The notes beneath the pieces are model-generated. The model saw only the letters and a list, made by a program, of their open reading frames with translations. It made no database searches and was not told the origin of the DNA. This document shows, piece by piece, positions 21,882 through 34,410 of a DNA stretch of 64,000 nt. The DNA is from Berberis thunbergii (taxonomy: Eukaryota > Streptophyta > Magnoliopsida > Ranunculales > Berberidaceae), in NCBI GenBank assembly GCA_003290165.1, contig QNQO01000640.1, positions 124,001 through 188,000 on the forward strand, in the 5' to 3' direction. The translations under genes were made by a program, and so were the position numbers. Each line of letters starts with the position of its first letter. Positions within the stretch are counted from its first letter, which is position 1.

Positions 21882-23185
21882 TCAACCTTGCTGGAGGATG
21901 AAAACCACGGCCAAGACATAACCAATTATGCCAAGTAAGATAGAAACTCTAAGGGCGTATTTAAGCTTCTTGATACTCCTTGAGAACTTTGGGCTAATGA
22001 TGCAGATTATCAGTACAACCATTGTAGCAATCAAGGAAGACACACCGAAGAAAATGTTACTAGCAAAGTGCATACACTTTAGAAGATGATTGTGTAGTCT
22101 TTCCACCCACTTGTAAGAATGCAAAATTTCCACCAGTTCCAACAGTCATAACTCCAATTCCAACACTTTTCATTTTCTCTAACATCAGGGGATCTTCATA
22201 TTCTTCAGACATGTTAGAGTCATATTTCGGCAAATCTCCCTGCCATCAGAACATATGGCTCATACATGTATGTAACAAATGGACATACCCTAAGGACATT
22301 TAAATGGCATTGTCACACACAACATAAAATGGTTAGCCTATGCACATACCATCCGTGGCGACGAATTATCATCCTCAACAGCTACAATGTGATCACCATT
22401 TAGGGGAACGTCAAGAATGTGTATTTTCTTCGAGGAAAACAAATTTTTTTTAGTCTTATTTCAATTGAAGTACAAAAAGAAATATGAATAAGATTTATGT
22501 TTTACTCTCAGGCAACGTCATCACCATATAATATTGCTTGTTTAGCAATATGATACATAAATCCAAATGCAAGCATTTACGCCTACCTCTTCTTTAACTT
22601 GTGATACATTATCTGAAGGTGATGGTTTCAAAGCAGTGCAATCAGTTGTGTGGGCGCAATCTTCTGAATCAACAATATGAAATATGAACATGTAAGCTTA
22701 CTTCTTCTTTTTTTCTAAAAAGAAATTTGAGCATTGTCAGAAAACTATCTCCCTAGCTTAGACACATCTATGTTTCATTCAAACTTTAGGTCTAATTACA
22801 AACACTGAGAAGAATTGAATATTTTTCAAACTTTTCAGTAGACCAGACCTAATAAACCTAAACTGATAGGCTGTAAATGACAAACCCAATTATGGTGGAT
22901 TAAACATCTCACAAATTTACAACTAATTTATGGAACATTTAGGAAATTTTCAAGTTATATGGGTATGCTCATGTGGATTAAGGGATTACACCTCAAATTA
23001 ATTGGAGGTAATTTTAATAAAAGAAAAATAAAAAAATAATCAAATTTGCATACTGACGACAAATAAAAATATAAACAAAATAGCAACATAATCAATTTAT
23101 TAATAGGTAAAGAAATAATTGAAACTTAAATTTCAAAATTAATGAACATACCATAATCTGTGAACAAAGTTTTGGGTGAAGACAT
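21882..23185 (-). pseudogene. TM family, copy C (frameshifted)
   Basis: All four coding exons are present: 23152-23185 (ATG), 22587-22663, 22350-22427 and 21882-22239. Splice sites match the family. Exon 4 is 358 nt instead of 360: a TA pair is missing at the GTGTATAG stretch near 22097. This shifts the frame between the KTI and HNHLLK segments, before both membrane helices. Without that loss the protein would be about 182 residues ending QQG. The leader donor is also altered (CCCCTAACTG instead of CCCAGGTAACTG). The gene has thus lost coding ability by one small event, and its exons remain useful for defining the family. Confidence 0.75.
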
Positions 23186-23749
23186 GTCCACCTGGTCTAA
23201 TTAAATTGAAGGGAAAAACAAAACAAAACACACACACATGACACATCAGTAATTCAAAATTCAACAAGGAAAGACAGAACACAGATTTGCCAATAGATAG
23301 AGCCACCATGTATTTTTGTATTCACATCTCAATAAAAAAATGACCAACCAAAACGGATGGTTATAAATATGTGACTATGGTGTGAGTCTAAACCGATGAT
23401 ACAGTAGATTGTATGCATGTATAACACCGATAAATCTAGTGAGTTTCTATGCAGAAGTTCTAAAGGCCGTAAACATATTATCTATGTAGTTAACCAAACA
23501 TGAAAAGTCAAAACAGCATGGAGCAACTCATGAAGACATATAATTCGATATGATTTTGGCATTGTTGAAATCAGTTTGAATGTATGTATATAGTCCTCGT
23601 GCATGAAGAAGTAGCAATAGATCAAACAAAGCAATTCATTTTGCAATGCAACACAAATATAGTGTTAGAAAATTACGGATTGATGTTTGTGTAAAGAGTA
23701 TAGAATAAAAGATACTAAAAACGCAGAGAGATTGAAGTTTAATCAGTTA

Positions 23750-23865
23750 GGGGTTTGAGTTGAATCTCTTCTATGAAATTTTGAAACCAAACACAACAAC
23801 CTGGAAGCTACTAACTAGTCACTATACACGAAGACTGTCAAAGTTTCTTCATATATAATACAGCT
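23750..23865 (-). promoter_or_regulatory. Leader exon and TATA region, copy C
   Basis: It corresponds to the leader block of copies A, E and F. A TATATA-type box lies at 23850-23858 on the minus strand, about 60-90 bases before the mutated donor. Confidence 0.35.
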
Positions 23866-24039
23866 CAGAAATTCTTAATGGCCTAGGAAAATGGGCCTGG
23901 TTGACTGCCTGGGGGGCGAAATTTCATTTTCGTAAAGCAACTTCTAGGAAGCTAGAAAAATTGGTCTCAAGACTCGATGTTTTCTGGGCAACTATAAGAA
24001 TTTCCAATTTTATTTACAAGTTTGCCAACCTTAGTCATG

Positions 24040-24300
24040 CATTGTTTTTGTTTCTAGATTTAAAAAAAAAATATTTTTTTCAAAAACACTACACCATGTT
24101 TTATTTTAGATTAGTAGAGTTGCTCGTAATCACCAGTTAGAGCCTATTAGAGTGCTTAATTTAAATCCGTAAATGCTCTAAAGCCACATACTTTCCGTAA
24201 ATGTAATTGCTTTACAAGAGATGAAACCCTCGTATTTACTATTCTACACATTCCTGAAATCTCAATAAAGTAGATCAGATGTTTGGGAAGTTTGGTGACG
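24040..24300 (-). pseudogene. MYB 3' flank and last codons, second copy
   Basis: This matches 11350-11690, with a deletion of the duplicated AAATTGCATAAATAGCC part. It includes only the end of the MYB coding region (AAACTTCCCAAACATCTG on minus) before breaking off at about 24297. Confidence 0.55.
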
Positions 24301-24930
24301 GCAACGACTATCTCGCACCACCAGTTTCTCTCTCTCACAACATCTACTTTCTTTCTCACACCATCATACTTTCTCACACTACCTATATAAATAAAAATCA
24401 TTCATTTTTTCTCCCTCACCATTCAAATCGACAATGATTCATCCCTCACTCATTCGAAATATCTTGCAAATCTATTCCAAATCTCTCCACACACTCAAAT
24501 CTCCTCACTCTCTTTAAAAAACTCTCAAATTCCCTTTAAAGTTGAAACCCTTAAACCCAAATTCAATAAATATACATAACTTAACATAACAGACAAGCCC
24601 AAAAACATGGTAACATTCGAACCAATTTAAACCTTCAATTGAGACTGATTCTCAAGCTCATCAAAACACGAAAGTTGTAGTACTATGAGTTATCTAATAA
24701 ACAGAATTTGAAAATGTTTTGAAATGAGCAAGTTATGGTCATTTTACAAAAGTTGCGTAAATCTGTCCGAAAAATGAAAACGGGATAGTGTTTCTGACTT
24801 TCGGCAAACTTATGTGTTTGATTGAGACTGATTCTCAAATTGATCAAAACACAAAAGTTGTAGTACTCTCAGTAATCTAATAAACACAACTTGAATCATT
24901 TGAAAATGTTTTGAAATGAGCAGTTATCTA
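24300..24930. repeat. Retroelement-like repeat with internal duplication
   Basis: TTGAGACTGATTCTCAA followed by AAAGTTGTAGTACT and TTGAAAATGTTTTGAAATGA occurs twice (24640-24740 and 24815-24925). No coding domain is visible. Confidence 0.35.
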
Positions 24931-25363
24931 GCTGTGGTGATTCCCATGGAGGGAAAGAGGGAAGTGGGTGTGGGAAGATGGTGGTGTTGGTGGAGATGAA
25001 CTATAAACATTTTAATTGTTGTTGAAGACAGTTTTTTTTTCTTTTGTAATAATTGTAAGAATTTTTTCGTATGATACACTTATATTTTAAGAATCTCAGC
25101 TTTAGATTCTTAAAGGGTATTTTGGTCATTTTGAAAACTAACTATCAACATGCAGACAAACTGAAATAGAGATTATTATGGATAACCTCTTATTTATTAC
25201 TGAGGGCATATCGCAATTGACCTTTATTTTTATTTTTATGCAAGTATAAATTATAAAAATACATTGTGGCTCTATTTATTGGCAAATTTGGAGAATTTTG
25301 AATTACTGATATGTGTGTGTGCTTTGTTTTATTTTCCCCTTAATTTAATTAGTGTTGGTGGAC
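24930..25363 (+). repeat. Leader-side flank of TM copy D
   Basis: Inverted relative to most copies, it matches the reverse complement of about 2090-2400 and 1670-1800. It shows that copy D carries the family's upstream sequence, though the TATA and leader exon are not retained here. Confidence 0.45.
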
Positions 25364-25670
25364 ATATCTTCACTCCAAACTCCGTTCACAGATTCTGGTA
25401 TGTTCATTAACTTTGAAATTTAAGTTTCAATTATTTCTTTTTAACAAAAATCTTGTTGCAGATAATGCTCATCTTGTCCTTATAAGAAAATTAAAATTGA
25501 ACATGACATGAGACCATTGTAAATACTAACCCAAACTTGATTGTGTTGCTATTTTGTTCCTTATTTGTCTTTATGAAATTTGATTATTTTTCCTTCTTCT
25601 TAAAAAAAAAATTATACCATCAATTAATTAGATTAATTTGAGGTATAATCCCTTAATTCACATGATCAAA

Positions 25671-26058
25671 GTGTCACGCCCCGATTTTTAAACAACCTAA
25701 ATTAATAGGTTGTCCAAAAATCAAGGCACGACAGGAACAATTTAAACGGTACAGACATGAGACAATAAATAAAAATAACAAACTTCCTTAAAAATTCTAC
25801 CTCTCAAAAGAAGGTCAACATTTATCATGCCTAAGCCAACAAAATAAGTCATAAGAATGAATTACATTAATCAATCACAAATAAAATCTTTGACTCAGAA
25901 TACAAACATTAATAACTAGGTCACACATATAAATACCTAGGAAATCAATAAAACAAAATATAACGGAAGGTGTCAAGTCCACCACTACTGCCATGATGCT
26001 GGAACCACCTCTACGCTCAAACTAACCCTGGTTAGTCTTTGGGGCTGAGCTCATTAAG
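25671..26058. mobile_element. LTR-like insertion in copy D intron 1
   Basis: It begins TGTCACGCCCCGATTTTT, a frequent start of plant gypsy LTRs, and has a short inverted repeat around AACCTAAATTAATAGGTT. Both flanks align with intron 1 of other TM copies. The replaced family sequence shows that insertion came with a deletion. Confidence 0.45.
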
Positions 26059-26844
26059 GACTAAAGCTTAAATGAAACATAGATGTGTATGAGCTACGAA
26101 ATTAGTTTTCTAACAATGGGCTCAAATTTTAATAGGAAAAAATTCTTCCTAGAATAAAAAGAAATTTAATTTTTAAAAATAAAAAAATAAAATAAAATAA
26201 ATAGTACATGTTCATATCTCATGTTAATGTTGACTTGTTTCAGAAGATTGCGCTTACACAACTGATTACACTGTTGTGAAACCATCACCTTCAGACAATG
26301 TATCACAGGTTAAAGAAGAGGTAGACGTAAATGCTTACTTATGGTCTTTATGTATCTCATTGCTAGACAAACAATATTAATTTGATGATGACACTGCCTG
26401 AGAATAAAACATAAATCTTATTCATATTTCTTTTTGTACTTCGATAAAATGTTCCCCTAAATGGTGATCACGTTGTAGATATTATGGATGATAATTCGAC
26501 CCCACAAATGGTATGTGCATAGGCTAACCCGTTTGTGTTGTATGTTACAATGTCATTTAAATGTCCTTGGTGTATGTTAATCCTGTAAAAAGATAGCCAG
26601 ACTTTCAATTTCACAAATCCTTTTTTTTTTTCTCTTTTGTACTTCACTAAACATAACACTACAAAATTTTTCATGTTTTCCTTGAAGAAAATACTCAATG
26701 AGATCCCCCTAACTGGTGATCACATTATAGCTATTGTGGATAGTAATTCGACGCCACGGATGGTATGTGCTTAGTCCAACCATTTTATGTTGTGTTACAA
26801 TGTCATTTAAATGTCCTTGGGGCATGTTAACCCCTTAAGAGGAT

Positions 26845-26990
26845 CAACCCTTCTATGCGTCGAGGAAAGGGGCGAGGGGGTGGGGTTTTACCACTCATCC
26901 CCCTCTAGATTAGTGAGGTTGTGCATCTCGAGGGCGCAGGGGAGGTCACACCCACCTCCTCGCTCCTTTCCTCGCCATTTAGAATTTTCC
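26845..26990. mobile_element. Long-hairpin MITE 3 (Mutator-like)
   Basis: Perfect 9-bp target duplications TAAGAGGAT lie at 26836-26844 and 26991-26999. The right end GGAAAATTCTAAATGGCGAGG (on minus) matches the family terminus; the left end is more diverged. The hairpin is weaker than in the other copies. It sits in intron 3 of TM copy D. Confidence 0.8.
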
Positions 26991-27851
26991 TAAGAGGATA
27001 GTCAGACTCTCAATTTCATATTGTTATATCCATTTGTTGCAAACATGTATGAACCAAATGTTTTGATGGCAGGTAAATTTGACGAAATATGACTCTAACG
27101 TGTCTGAAGAATATGAAGATCCCCTGATATTAGAGAAAATGAAAGGTGTTGGAATTGGGGTTGTGATTGTTGGAACCGGTGAAAATTTTGCATTCTTGCA
27201 AGTGGGTGGAAAGACTATACACAATCATCTTCTAAAATGTATGCACTTTGCTAGTAACCTTTTCTTCAGTGTGTCTTCCTTGACTGCTGCAATTGTTCTA
27301 CTGGTAATCTGCATTAATAGCCCAAAGTCCTCAAGGAGTATCAAGAAGCTTAAATACGCCCTTAGAGTTGTTATCTTACTTGTCATAATTGATTATGTCT
27401 TTGCCATGGTCTTCATCCTCCAACAAGGTTGATTCGATTGAGCACACCTTATTGATATTATGTTGTTTGATGTATTTGAAACTTTCGGCTTTGTATTCAG
27501 TTATCTATTGTTTGTGACATCCTTCCATCTATTAAAATGACCTTTAATTTTTTGTTGAATTTGAAGTAGTTCGGGTTTCACAGTTCAGTCTTTGTTATAT
27601 TTTTTCAGCGAGAGATTGATTTGTTGTTTTTTTGCATTTCTACTCTTTGTGGCCCATCATTTCCCTTTCAAATTTTCATTTTTCAATTATTTCTCCGAAT
27701 TGCACTAGTTATGGATTATTACAGATAGGATCAAAGACTAGAAATGATCAGTCCTAGTGGGTAACTGAACAGGGTGACAACAGAGTATGTAATGAAACAA
27801 GGAGGGCTAGAGTTATAATGAAAGCATATCAGATTTTTTCAGAATAATCTA

Positions 27852-28596
27852 TCTTACAATTCAGATAGATGTTTTACTATTAACTGCTGATCGGGACAAA
27901 GTCAAATCATAAGTATTAGAGATAAAAGATTGTTAGAATTGAAAGTTAGGAAATGCATTAAATTTGAGGGTTGAGATTCATTTTGTATGATGTCATAATG
28001 GTAAATATAAAACATGTAAAAGGACAAAAATAATGAAAAACTTAAAAAAAAAAAGTTGGTGAAATGTACATGCGGCGGGGAGAGAGAAAATATTGTGTTT
28101 TCTTTTTAGCAAAATGAAAACTATCATAACTATCTATATCGTTGTCGGATTTTGAAAAACTTAGTATCGTTGAAATGCAATTTTGAAGTTTTTTCCAACA
28201 AAATCAATAATAAATACAAACGCTAAAATTTTAAAAATATATATTTTATAATTAGAAAACATATAATATATTTAACGTCTTTGATATTTTTCAAAGTAAT
28301 GAGACAAGCCGATTATATCAGGAAAAAATGAGTTGAACATCTTAATGCACATTTAAACAAAAATTATAAACTTCTTATTTTGACTAATTCAAAGATTGGA
28401 GGAGAATTCATTCTCGGCGTCCCCAAGTATTCAACTTTAAATGAGATTAACTCTAAAATTTTATAATATATGTATTTCAACTTAGAATAGGCTTACACTT
28501 CAATATTAATTGAGAGCGAAAATGAGAATAGTGACGAAATTATTCAATACAAAATATTTGACAAATATAAAATTATGTGAAGTGTCAACTGCAGGA
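27852..28596 (+). mobile_element. Single non-autonomous Helitron
   Basis: It begins A|TCTTACAATTCAG and aligns over its length with the units of the 43.3-46.1 kb array. The 3' hairpin and CTAG end are degraded (GTGTCAACTGC). No Rep/helicase is encoded. It lies directly upstream of the MDH pseudogene. Confidence 0.6.
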
Positions 28597-28749
28597 ATAG
28601 ACTGATTTAAAATACATTTCAAACACAGACGTACACATCAACAAATGAAAATAAAACCATCAAAATATTTCAACTTGGTCAGTTTCTGTCTTAAACTTGC
28701 CCCTTCTCCACCTTTTTTTTTTTTTGTTTTTTTTTAAGGCGAGCTGGAT

Positions 28750-31700
28750 TTTTTTTAAGGATCCCTTCTCCATCTTACCTATCTCACCGATGCTTCGCTT
28801 CAGACACCGCCCCAGAGCGCAAAGTTGCAGTCTTGGGAGCTGCAGGAGGGATCGGTCAACCACTCGCCCTTCTCATGAAGCTCAACCCACTCGTTTCCAA
28901 GCTCGCTCTATACAATATGGCTGGAACTCCTGGAGTTGCAGCTGATGTCAGCCACATTAACACCAGATCTGAGGTTATCTTCAATAACCATACTTTGTTT
29001 TCATCTAAAGATTCGATATTTGGCTCAAATTTGGGATTTTTTTGTGGTGAGTTTTGTTTGTTAGGTGACTGGGTATATGGGGGAAGATCAGCTAGGACAA
29101 TCATTGGAGGGATCGGATATAGTGATTATCCCTGCTGGTGTGCCTAGAAAGCCTAGAATTACTCGTGATGATCTCTTTAACATTAATGCCGGAATTGTTA
29201 AATATATCTGCACTGCCATCGCCAAGTATTGCCCTAATGTAAGCTTTCTCACTTACTTTTTAGTTCTATTTTCTTCAGATTTGTTTGGAGAATTTTAGAT
29301 AGAAATTCAATGGGTTTTGTGAATAAGTCTATATTCTGTGTATAATAAAGTGATGAACTAAAATGAAATATGGAAAGAGGAATGAAGATAGGTTAAGATA
29401 ATAGTCCATTATTAATTTTGGAAAGGGTCGATTTTGGTAATCTTGATGTTTTCATTGAATTGGAGAGATTTGTAGTATCGATTTGGAAGAAATCAGTAAT
29501 AAATTCAATGGGATTTGTGAAAAAGTATAAAGTGAACTGGATAAAAAAAAGGAGGAAAAGAATAATGTAAATGAGTTGATCTTATAATCCTTCATTAATT
29601 TAAAAAGGTCAATTTTGAGAATCATGTTGTTTTGTTGTAAATTTGTTAAATATTTAATTGGGAGGTTTTAATGAGATTGTGTTTTTGTTTTCCATTAAAT
29701 GGTTGGCATTTAGGCTTTAATCAATATGATAAGCAACCCAGTGAATTCAACAGTGCCAATTGCTGCAGAGGTGTTCAAGAAGGCTGGAGTATATGATGAG
29801 AAGAAGCTCTTTGGCGTAACCACCCCTGACATGGTTGGAGCTAAGACTTTCTATGCAGGAAAGGCTAAAGTTCCAGTTGCTGGTATGTACTCAGAGTCTT
29901 AATTTGAAAATAACATTTTCTCTTTGTTCGGTTGGTTATTTTGGCTGTTGGGTTGCGTTTTAGTAATATTCGTGACATGTTTTTGTTTCGGACCTTTACA
30001 GGCGTTGATGTACCTGTTGTTGGTGGTCACGCTGGTGTTACCATTCTCCCTCTCTTTTCTCGGGTATCCATTTTGTCAGTCACATTTTCAAACCGTCATC
30101 ATGGTTTTGATCCCTTTTAGGGCAATGTTTGGTACTGTTATTGCTTTCACTTTTTCAGCCTTTGACATGAACTGTAATTCCTTCATAATTATTATACAGT
30201 AGGCAACACCAAAAGGAAGTAACTTGTCAGACAGAGATTTTAGCTCTTACGAAGCGAACACAAGATGGAGGAACTGAGGTCGTAGAGGCAAAAGCTGGGA
30301 AAGGTTCTGCCACATTATCTATGGCGTAATTTTACAAAATTTTGTCTTAATCTTGTCATTCTAGATTTACTTATTTTATTTTTCAACTTATAGAAATTTT
30401 GTTTTCCCTCCATTTGATTCATAATTCATAATTCATAATTCATAATTCATATTTTCATTTTATTTGTTGGGCAAGCGGCAAGAGACTGTAATTTCTTGAC
30501 AAGATATACATGTGTGTGTTGTGCCTAATGGCTGTTTGAGTTCAGTCAAACTTCTAGAATTTCTTTAGGGTAAAAATAGAGGTTGTGTTGGATAGTCTCT
30601 CGTCCTTTTCTTCTTTTGTTTGGTTCAATTCTAATCCAAAACTCATATATAATCTTAATCCACTAGATGTTGAGTTTTATAGGAATCACAGGATTATCCA
30701 TATCAGCAAGTTGTCTGGTTGGGCATGATTACACAATTTGATAATGGACAAGAATGTTGTTTCCCGTGTACTGTCACTTCTTAGTGGTACCAATGGATTT
30801 TCGTACAACACGCATAAGCTTCAAGAGTCTCTTCATAACTGCTGTTTAGTGGGAGACAATTGTAAGATGACCGAAATCATGGTTCTTCAGTGGGCTAAAA
30901 TTTTGATCCTAGTTGGATCATGCCATGACTACTGATCTGCTCCACCAGTGGGAGAATATGTTACTTGACAGTTATTAGTTGCTTTTCCCTAGATTTTTTA
31001 AAGGATTTTCTTTGTTAGTTTTTTTCTTTGGTTGTGAACTTCTCGCTCATTGTAATGCTTTGTTCTCCCCTTTCATGGAGAGCCTGTTTTATTGACTCAC
31101 ACACACACACACCAAAAAAAAATTGCTCTTTTAAACCTTTTGTTACTAAAGTAATAAGTGTAAACATCACAGAGAAGCACCAGGGTGTATGAACAATTGG
31201 GATCAGTTGGTACTGTAATTCAGTCAACTTAAGACTTACTTTTAGTAACTTAGTGTATAATCTTCTGTTTCTTGGTTTGGTGTGGACTCTTGTGATAAAA
31301 TCACACTAAAACTTTCAGTGTTTGCTGGCGCGTTGTGAACAGCTGACATAAACATGCCATTATTAGGATGCACCCTTATACTTGTAAGTGGTACGTATGA
31401 CTAAAAAAATAAAGATCATATCCGTGCTTGCTTTTTTAAGACTTGGAAGTGGTTAATGTATGTACAATTGTACACCCTTTATATTAAAGAAGCTGCCATA
31501 AGTGGCATGTTCATGTTTTTAAATTTTGAGATAGAATTGTATAATGTATTACCTTTTAGGTAAATAAGCATCAGTTTTGTGCATACACTTAGTAGGCATT
31601 TATTTATCACTTGTATGTGCTCAACATTTGATGCAAACAGACAAATTATTTTGGAGACCTCATTTTTATATGGGAGTTACAATGTGGTATTTACAAATAG

Positions 31701-32912
31701 TGCAAAGAGGCCTCCCTTTAGTCATATGAGATTTTATTATTTTATAAGCATTATGAGCTGATCTTTGTGTGTATGTTGTAATTTATTTATTCTTGAATTT
31801 ATGATAAAAAAAATCAAGACTAATTCATTTCATTTTTTTTTTCCTGTAGCTATGCTGGATCAATCTTTGCTGATACTTGTTTGAAAGGACTTAATGGGGT
31901 TCCAGATATTGTTGAGTGCTCATATGTGCAATCAACTGTCACAGACCTACCTTTCTTTGCCTCTAAGGTGTGTGAATATGCTTTAAATTATTTTTTACGG
32001 TTTACCGGAAGTATGCTTATCTATTGTGTTTTCACTCGAAGGCCTTGTGATACTTCCAGCTTATTTCAGCTCATTGCTTATTTTTTGTCTTACTATTTAT
32101 GTGACTTGTTGGACTTATCAATGACGTCAAGGGCCTAGAAAAAATGCATATAATGTTGAAACCATGTGTCTTAAATACTTATTGTTAACAAAATATTGAA
32201 ACAATGTTTTCGAACTATTGTGTGAAATTCATGAAAATTTGGGATGTCATTTATTAGGAGATCTAGTGAGCCATAGTGCAATGACGTCGAGACGTCGCAC
32301 ATTTTGTAAAGATCTAAATACCCTCAGAAAAGGAGCAAAGTACTTGCACGATGTATCCAAAGTGTAATTATAGCAAAAACATAGGTGTGGATAATGCAAA
32401 AAACTAATGAACTTATTAGGGGTATTTTGGTCTGACCTTGGTTAGCATTGTTGAACCAACGGTCAATATCCAATTTTGTACCCAATGTATAGTTATTCCA
32501 AACTTGTATGCCCAATGTGAAATACTTCCAAAATGTAAATATCCCTAATGCAAAGATTAATGGAGTTGGCAACACGAATTAGCAAGTAAACCATGTTCAT
32601 GAAGTATACCCTTCTCAACCCCATGTAGTCGTGCTTATTTTGACTTGTTCATTTGTTATTGGGACGGCAAAATATTATGTTGAGGTTGCTAGTAAGCTAT
32701 CTTGTACCACTTATTTCCTTTTCCTGGAAAACACCACATCTGATGCTAATGATATGTTCAATAATGTGCAGGTAAAGCTAGGAAAGAATGGTGCGGAGGA
32801 GGTACTAGGATTGGGTCACCTGTCTGAGTTTGAGAAGCAAGGATTGGAAAATCTCAAGTCTGAACTTGCATCATCTATTGAGAAAGGGATCAAGTTTGCC
32901 AATTCCAACTAA
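28750..32912 (+). pseudogene. Mitochondrial malate dehydrogenase pseudogene
   Basis: Seven exons are recognisable: about 28750-28973, 29065-29238, 29714-29882, 30002-30063, 30203-30325, 31850-31967 and 32772-32912. All seven match plant NAD-malate dehydrogenase (malate to oxaloacetate, mitochondrial matrix). Visible are the nucleotide-binding [27 protein letters not shown] and the catalytic GGHAGVTILP histidine. Three defects argue against function. First, no in-frame ATG exists between the upstream stop (28692) and the mature domain; only the end of a transit peptide (HRCFAS) remains. Second, the substrate-binding motif normally LDVVRA reads PDMVGA, replacing its arginine with glycine. Third, exon 5 lacks two bases after LSD (GACAGAGATT), which shifts the frame to a TGA at 30275-30277. 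Introns are otherwise canonical, so it is a genomic rather than a retroposed copy. Confidence 0.85.
30418..30452. repeat. Heptamer microsatellite in MDH intron 5
   Basis: About five units of AATTCAT in tandem. Confidence 0.8.
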
Positions 32913-33100
32913 TTGACAAATTTTACTATTTTTTTTCTAGGTTTTTCAGCATGTATGTGCATTTTAGGATTTCATCATAGTTTTACAGCAGCTCTAGTCT
33001 GTCTAGAGTGCTTATTCTTCACCGGTGCCACTCATTGGAGTGGAATTGTCGCTCCGGCTATTTTAACTAGGCTTTGTTGTGAATTGAGATTCAATAATGA
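32913..33100 (+). other. MDH 3' untranslated region (inferred)
   Basis: The sequence after the stop is conserved in MDH copies 2 and 3 and in both arms of the 17.2-17.8 kb palindrome, consistent with a transcribed 3' end. An open frame spanning it is not conserved between copies. Confidence 0.45.
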
Positions 33101-33299
33101 AAACCAAATTTCTTGTTGTTTATCATGTTTTAGATTAAGCAGTTTGTGCAACCCTTTGAGAGCATTTTGTGAATAAATTTTGGTGATGTTAGTGAATAAG
33201 TTTTTAACTATCTATTGCTGCTGTTGTCATTTCGATGTTTGGTCTGCCAGCTTATTTCAGCTTGATTTCTGAAATTTCGTATGATTGTCATATCTTGCA

Positions 33300-34410
33300 C
33301 GTTCTCCCAACAGCGGACCTTTCGCTGCTCGTCCTTATAAAAGGAGGAGTTGAGTTTGTGGCTTTTCCCTTTTACACATTCTTTATTTCTATTTGTTGAT
33401 TCTTTTATCAAGCGTTTTTACTTTGCAATCATGTCTAGCTTCAGAGTTTTGAGTGGCGATGTTTTTTTTATGGTTGTGAAGCTTTCTTTTCTCCTAAGCG
33501 GGCGACGCATGCGACTTTGGATAACATTCATCACGATTATTCGTTGTCGTGCAATCTAGAAATCATTCTCCCTAAAGAGGGCGATAGTCCTTGTCGTCCA
33601 CAGCATGGTTATATCGTTCTGTATCCTGGTATGTTCTATTTTGGCTTTAGGCTTTTGGCTCCTGAGATCGTCTTGGAGTACCTATATTTTGCGTGCATCG
33701 CCCCCGCCCAACTGGTTCTAACAGTTGGAAGGTGATGATTGTGACCTTAGCAAGGGCTATCGGATCTGGTATCTCCATGAATGTCAGGGTTGCATTCCTT
33801 GGTAGGGTTTAGTGTAAATGTTAACCACACCCGTTGTCTTTGCTCTCCATCTTATTTCAAGGGACTATGAGAGGAGTGTGGGGGGTTGGCCGAAACCCTG
33901 GTTTTATGTGTCCCTTTCCTCCAACTATTTTAAGTTGCACGAAAATCAAATTCTACGATCATTCTGAAAGCCTAAGAGGGCCGAGTTGTCGCTGTCATTG
34001 GAAGAACAAGAGTTCTGTAGTCGTTTTGACAAGCTTCCCCGAGTCTCGGTGGAAGATTTTCTTATTACGGATGCCATTATCCATAGTGGCATGAATTCGT
34101 CGAGTGAGGCGGGTCACACATAACCTATTGTTGGTCGTGCTTTGGAGGTGACTGTTGCTAGTGATGTGGATGTCGGTCGCAAATAGAGTTTTGTTAACGA
34201 ACCCGCAGGCCAACTTGCTTCTGTTGCTATCAAAGGTTTTAGGAATGTTAGTTCGATTGTTAGAAAGAGAAAAGTTTCCAAGCCTCCCAACCCTTCTAAG
34301 ATGTTGGCAATTAGTCTTGGTCGTGTCTCGAAGAAGAAAAAACTCTCCATATCATTTCGTGATGTCGTTAGGGCTCCCTCCCCTCCTAAGGCGTGTCTTC
34401 CCAGCTGTTT
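33300..34410 (+). mobile_element. Gypsy-type transposon protein fragment, copy 2
   Basis: It matches 19985-20960. The coding part from ATG 33431 is frameshifted early; the frame 33517-33735 then reads PQHGYIVLYPGMFYFGFRLLAPEIV in pieces, and extends to APAQLVL. The tail (34325-34410) has a basic RRRKN-like stretch absent from copy 1. It lies in the same order relative to MDH and TM genes as copy 1. Confidence 0.45.

Larger units (their letters stand above)
25364..27432 (+). pseudogene. TM family, copy D (inverted, start lost)
   Basis: Exons on the plus strand are 25364-25397, 26244-26320, one of two exon-3 versions (26451-26510 or 26688-26762) and 27073-27432. The initiation codon reads ATA instead of ATG. 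The first exon-3 version has lost its acceptor (AAAT for AAAG), while the second has an AG acceptor and a GT donor, so splicing could use the second. Exon 4 is fully open, encoding both helices and ending VFILQQG. An LTR-like piece sits in intron 1 and a hairpin MITE in intron 3. I call it a pseudogene because of the start codon, but an upstream or downstream start cannot be excluded. Confidence 0.6.

Noticed and set aside
28697..28945. Alternative MDH start at the ATG near 28790
   Set aside because: It is out of frame with the conserved mature domain and gives an Arg-rich, non-homologous peptide.
32913..33176. Protein-coding continuation after MDH
   Set aside because: It is the 3' UTR; the frame is not conserved in copies 2 and 3.
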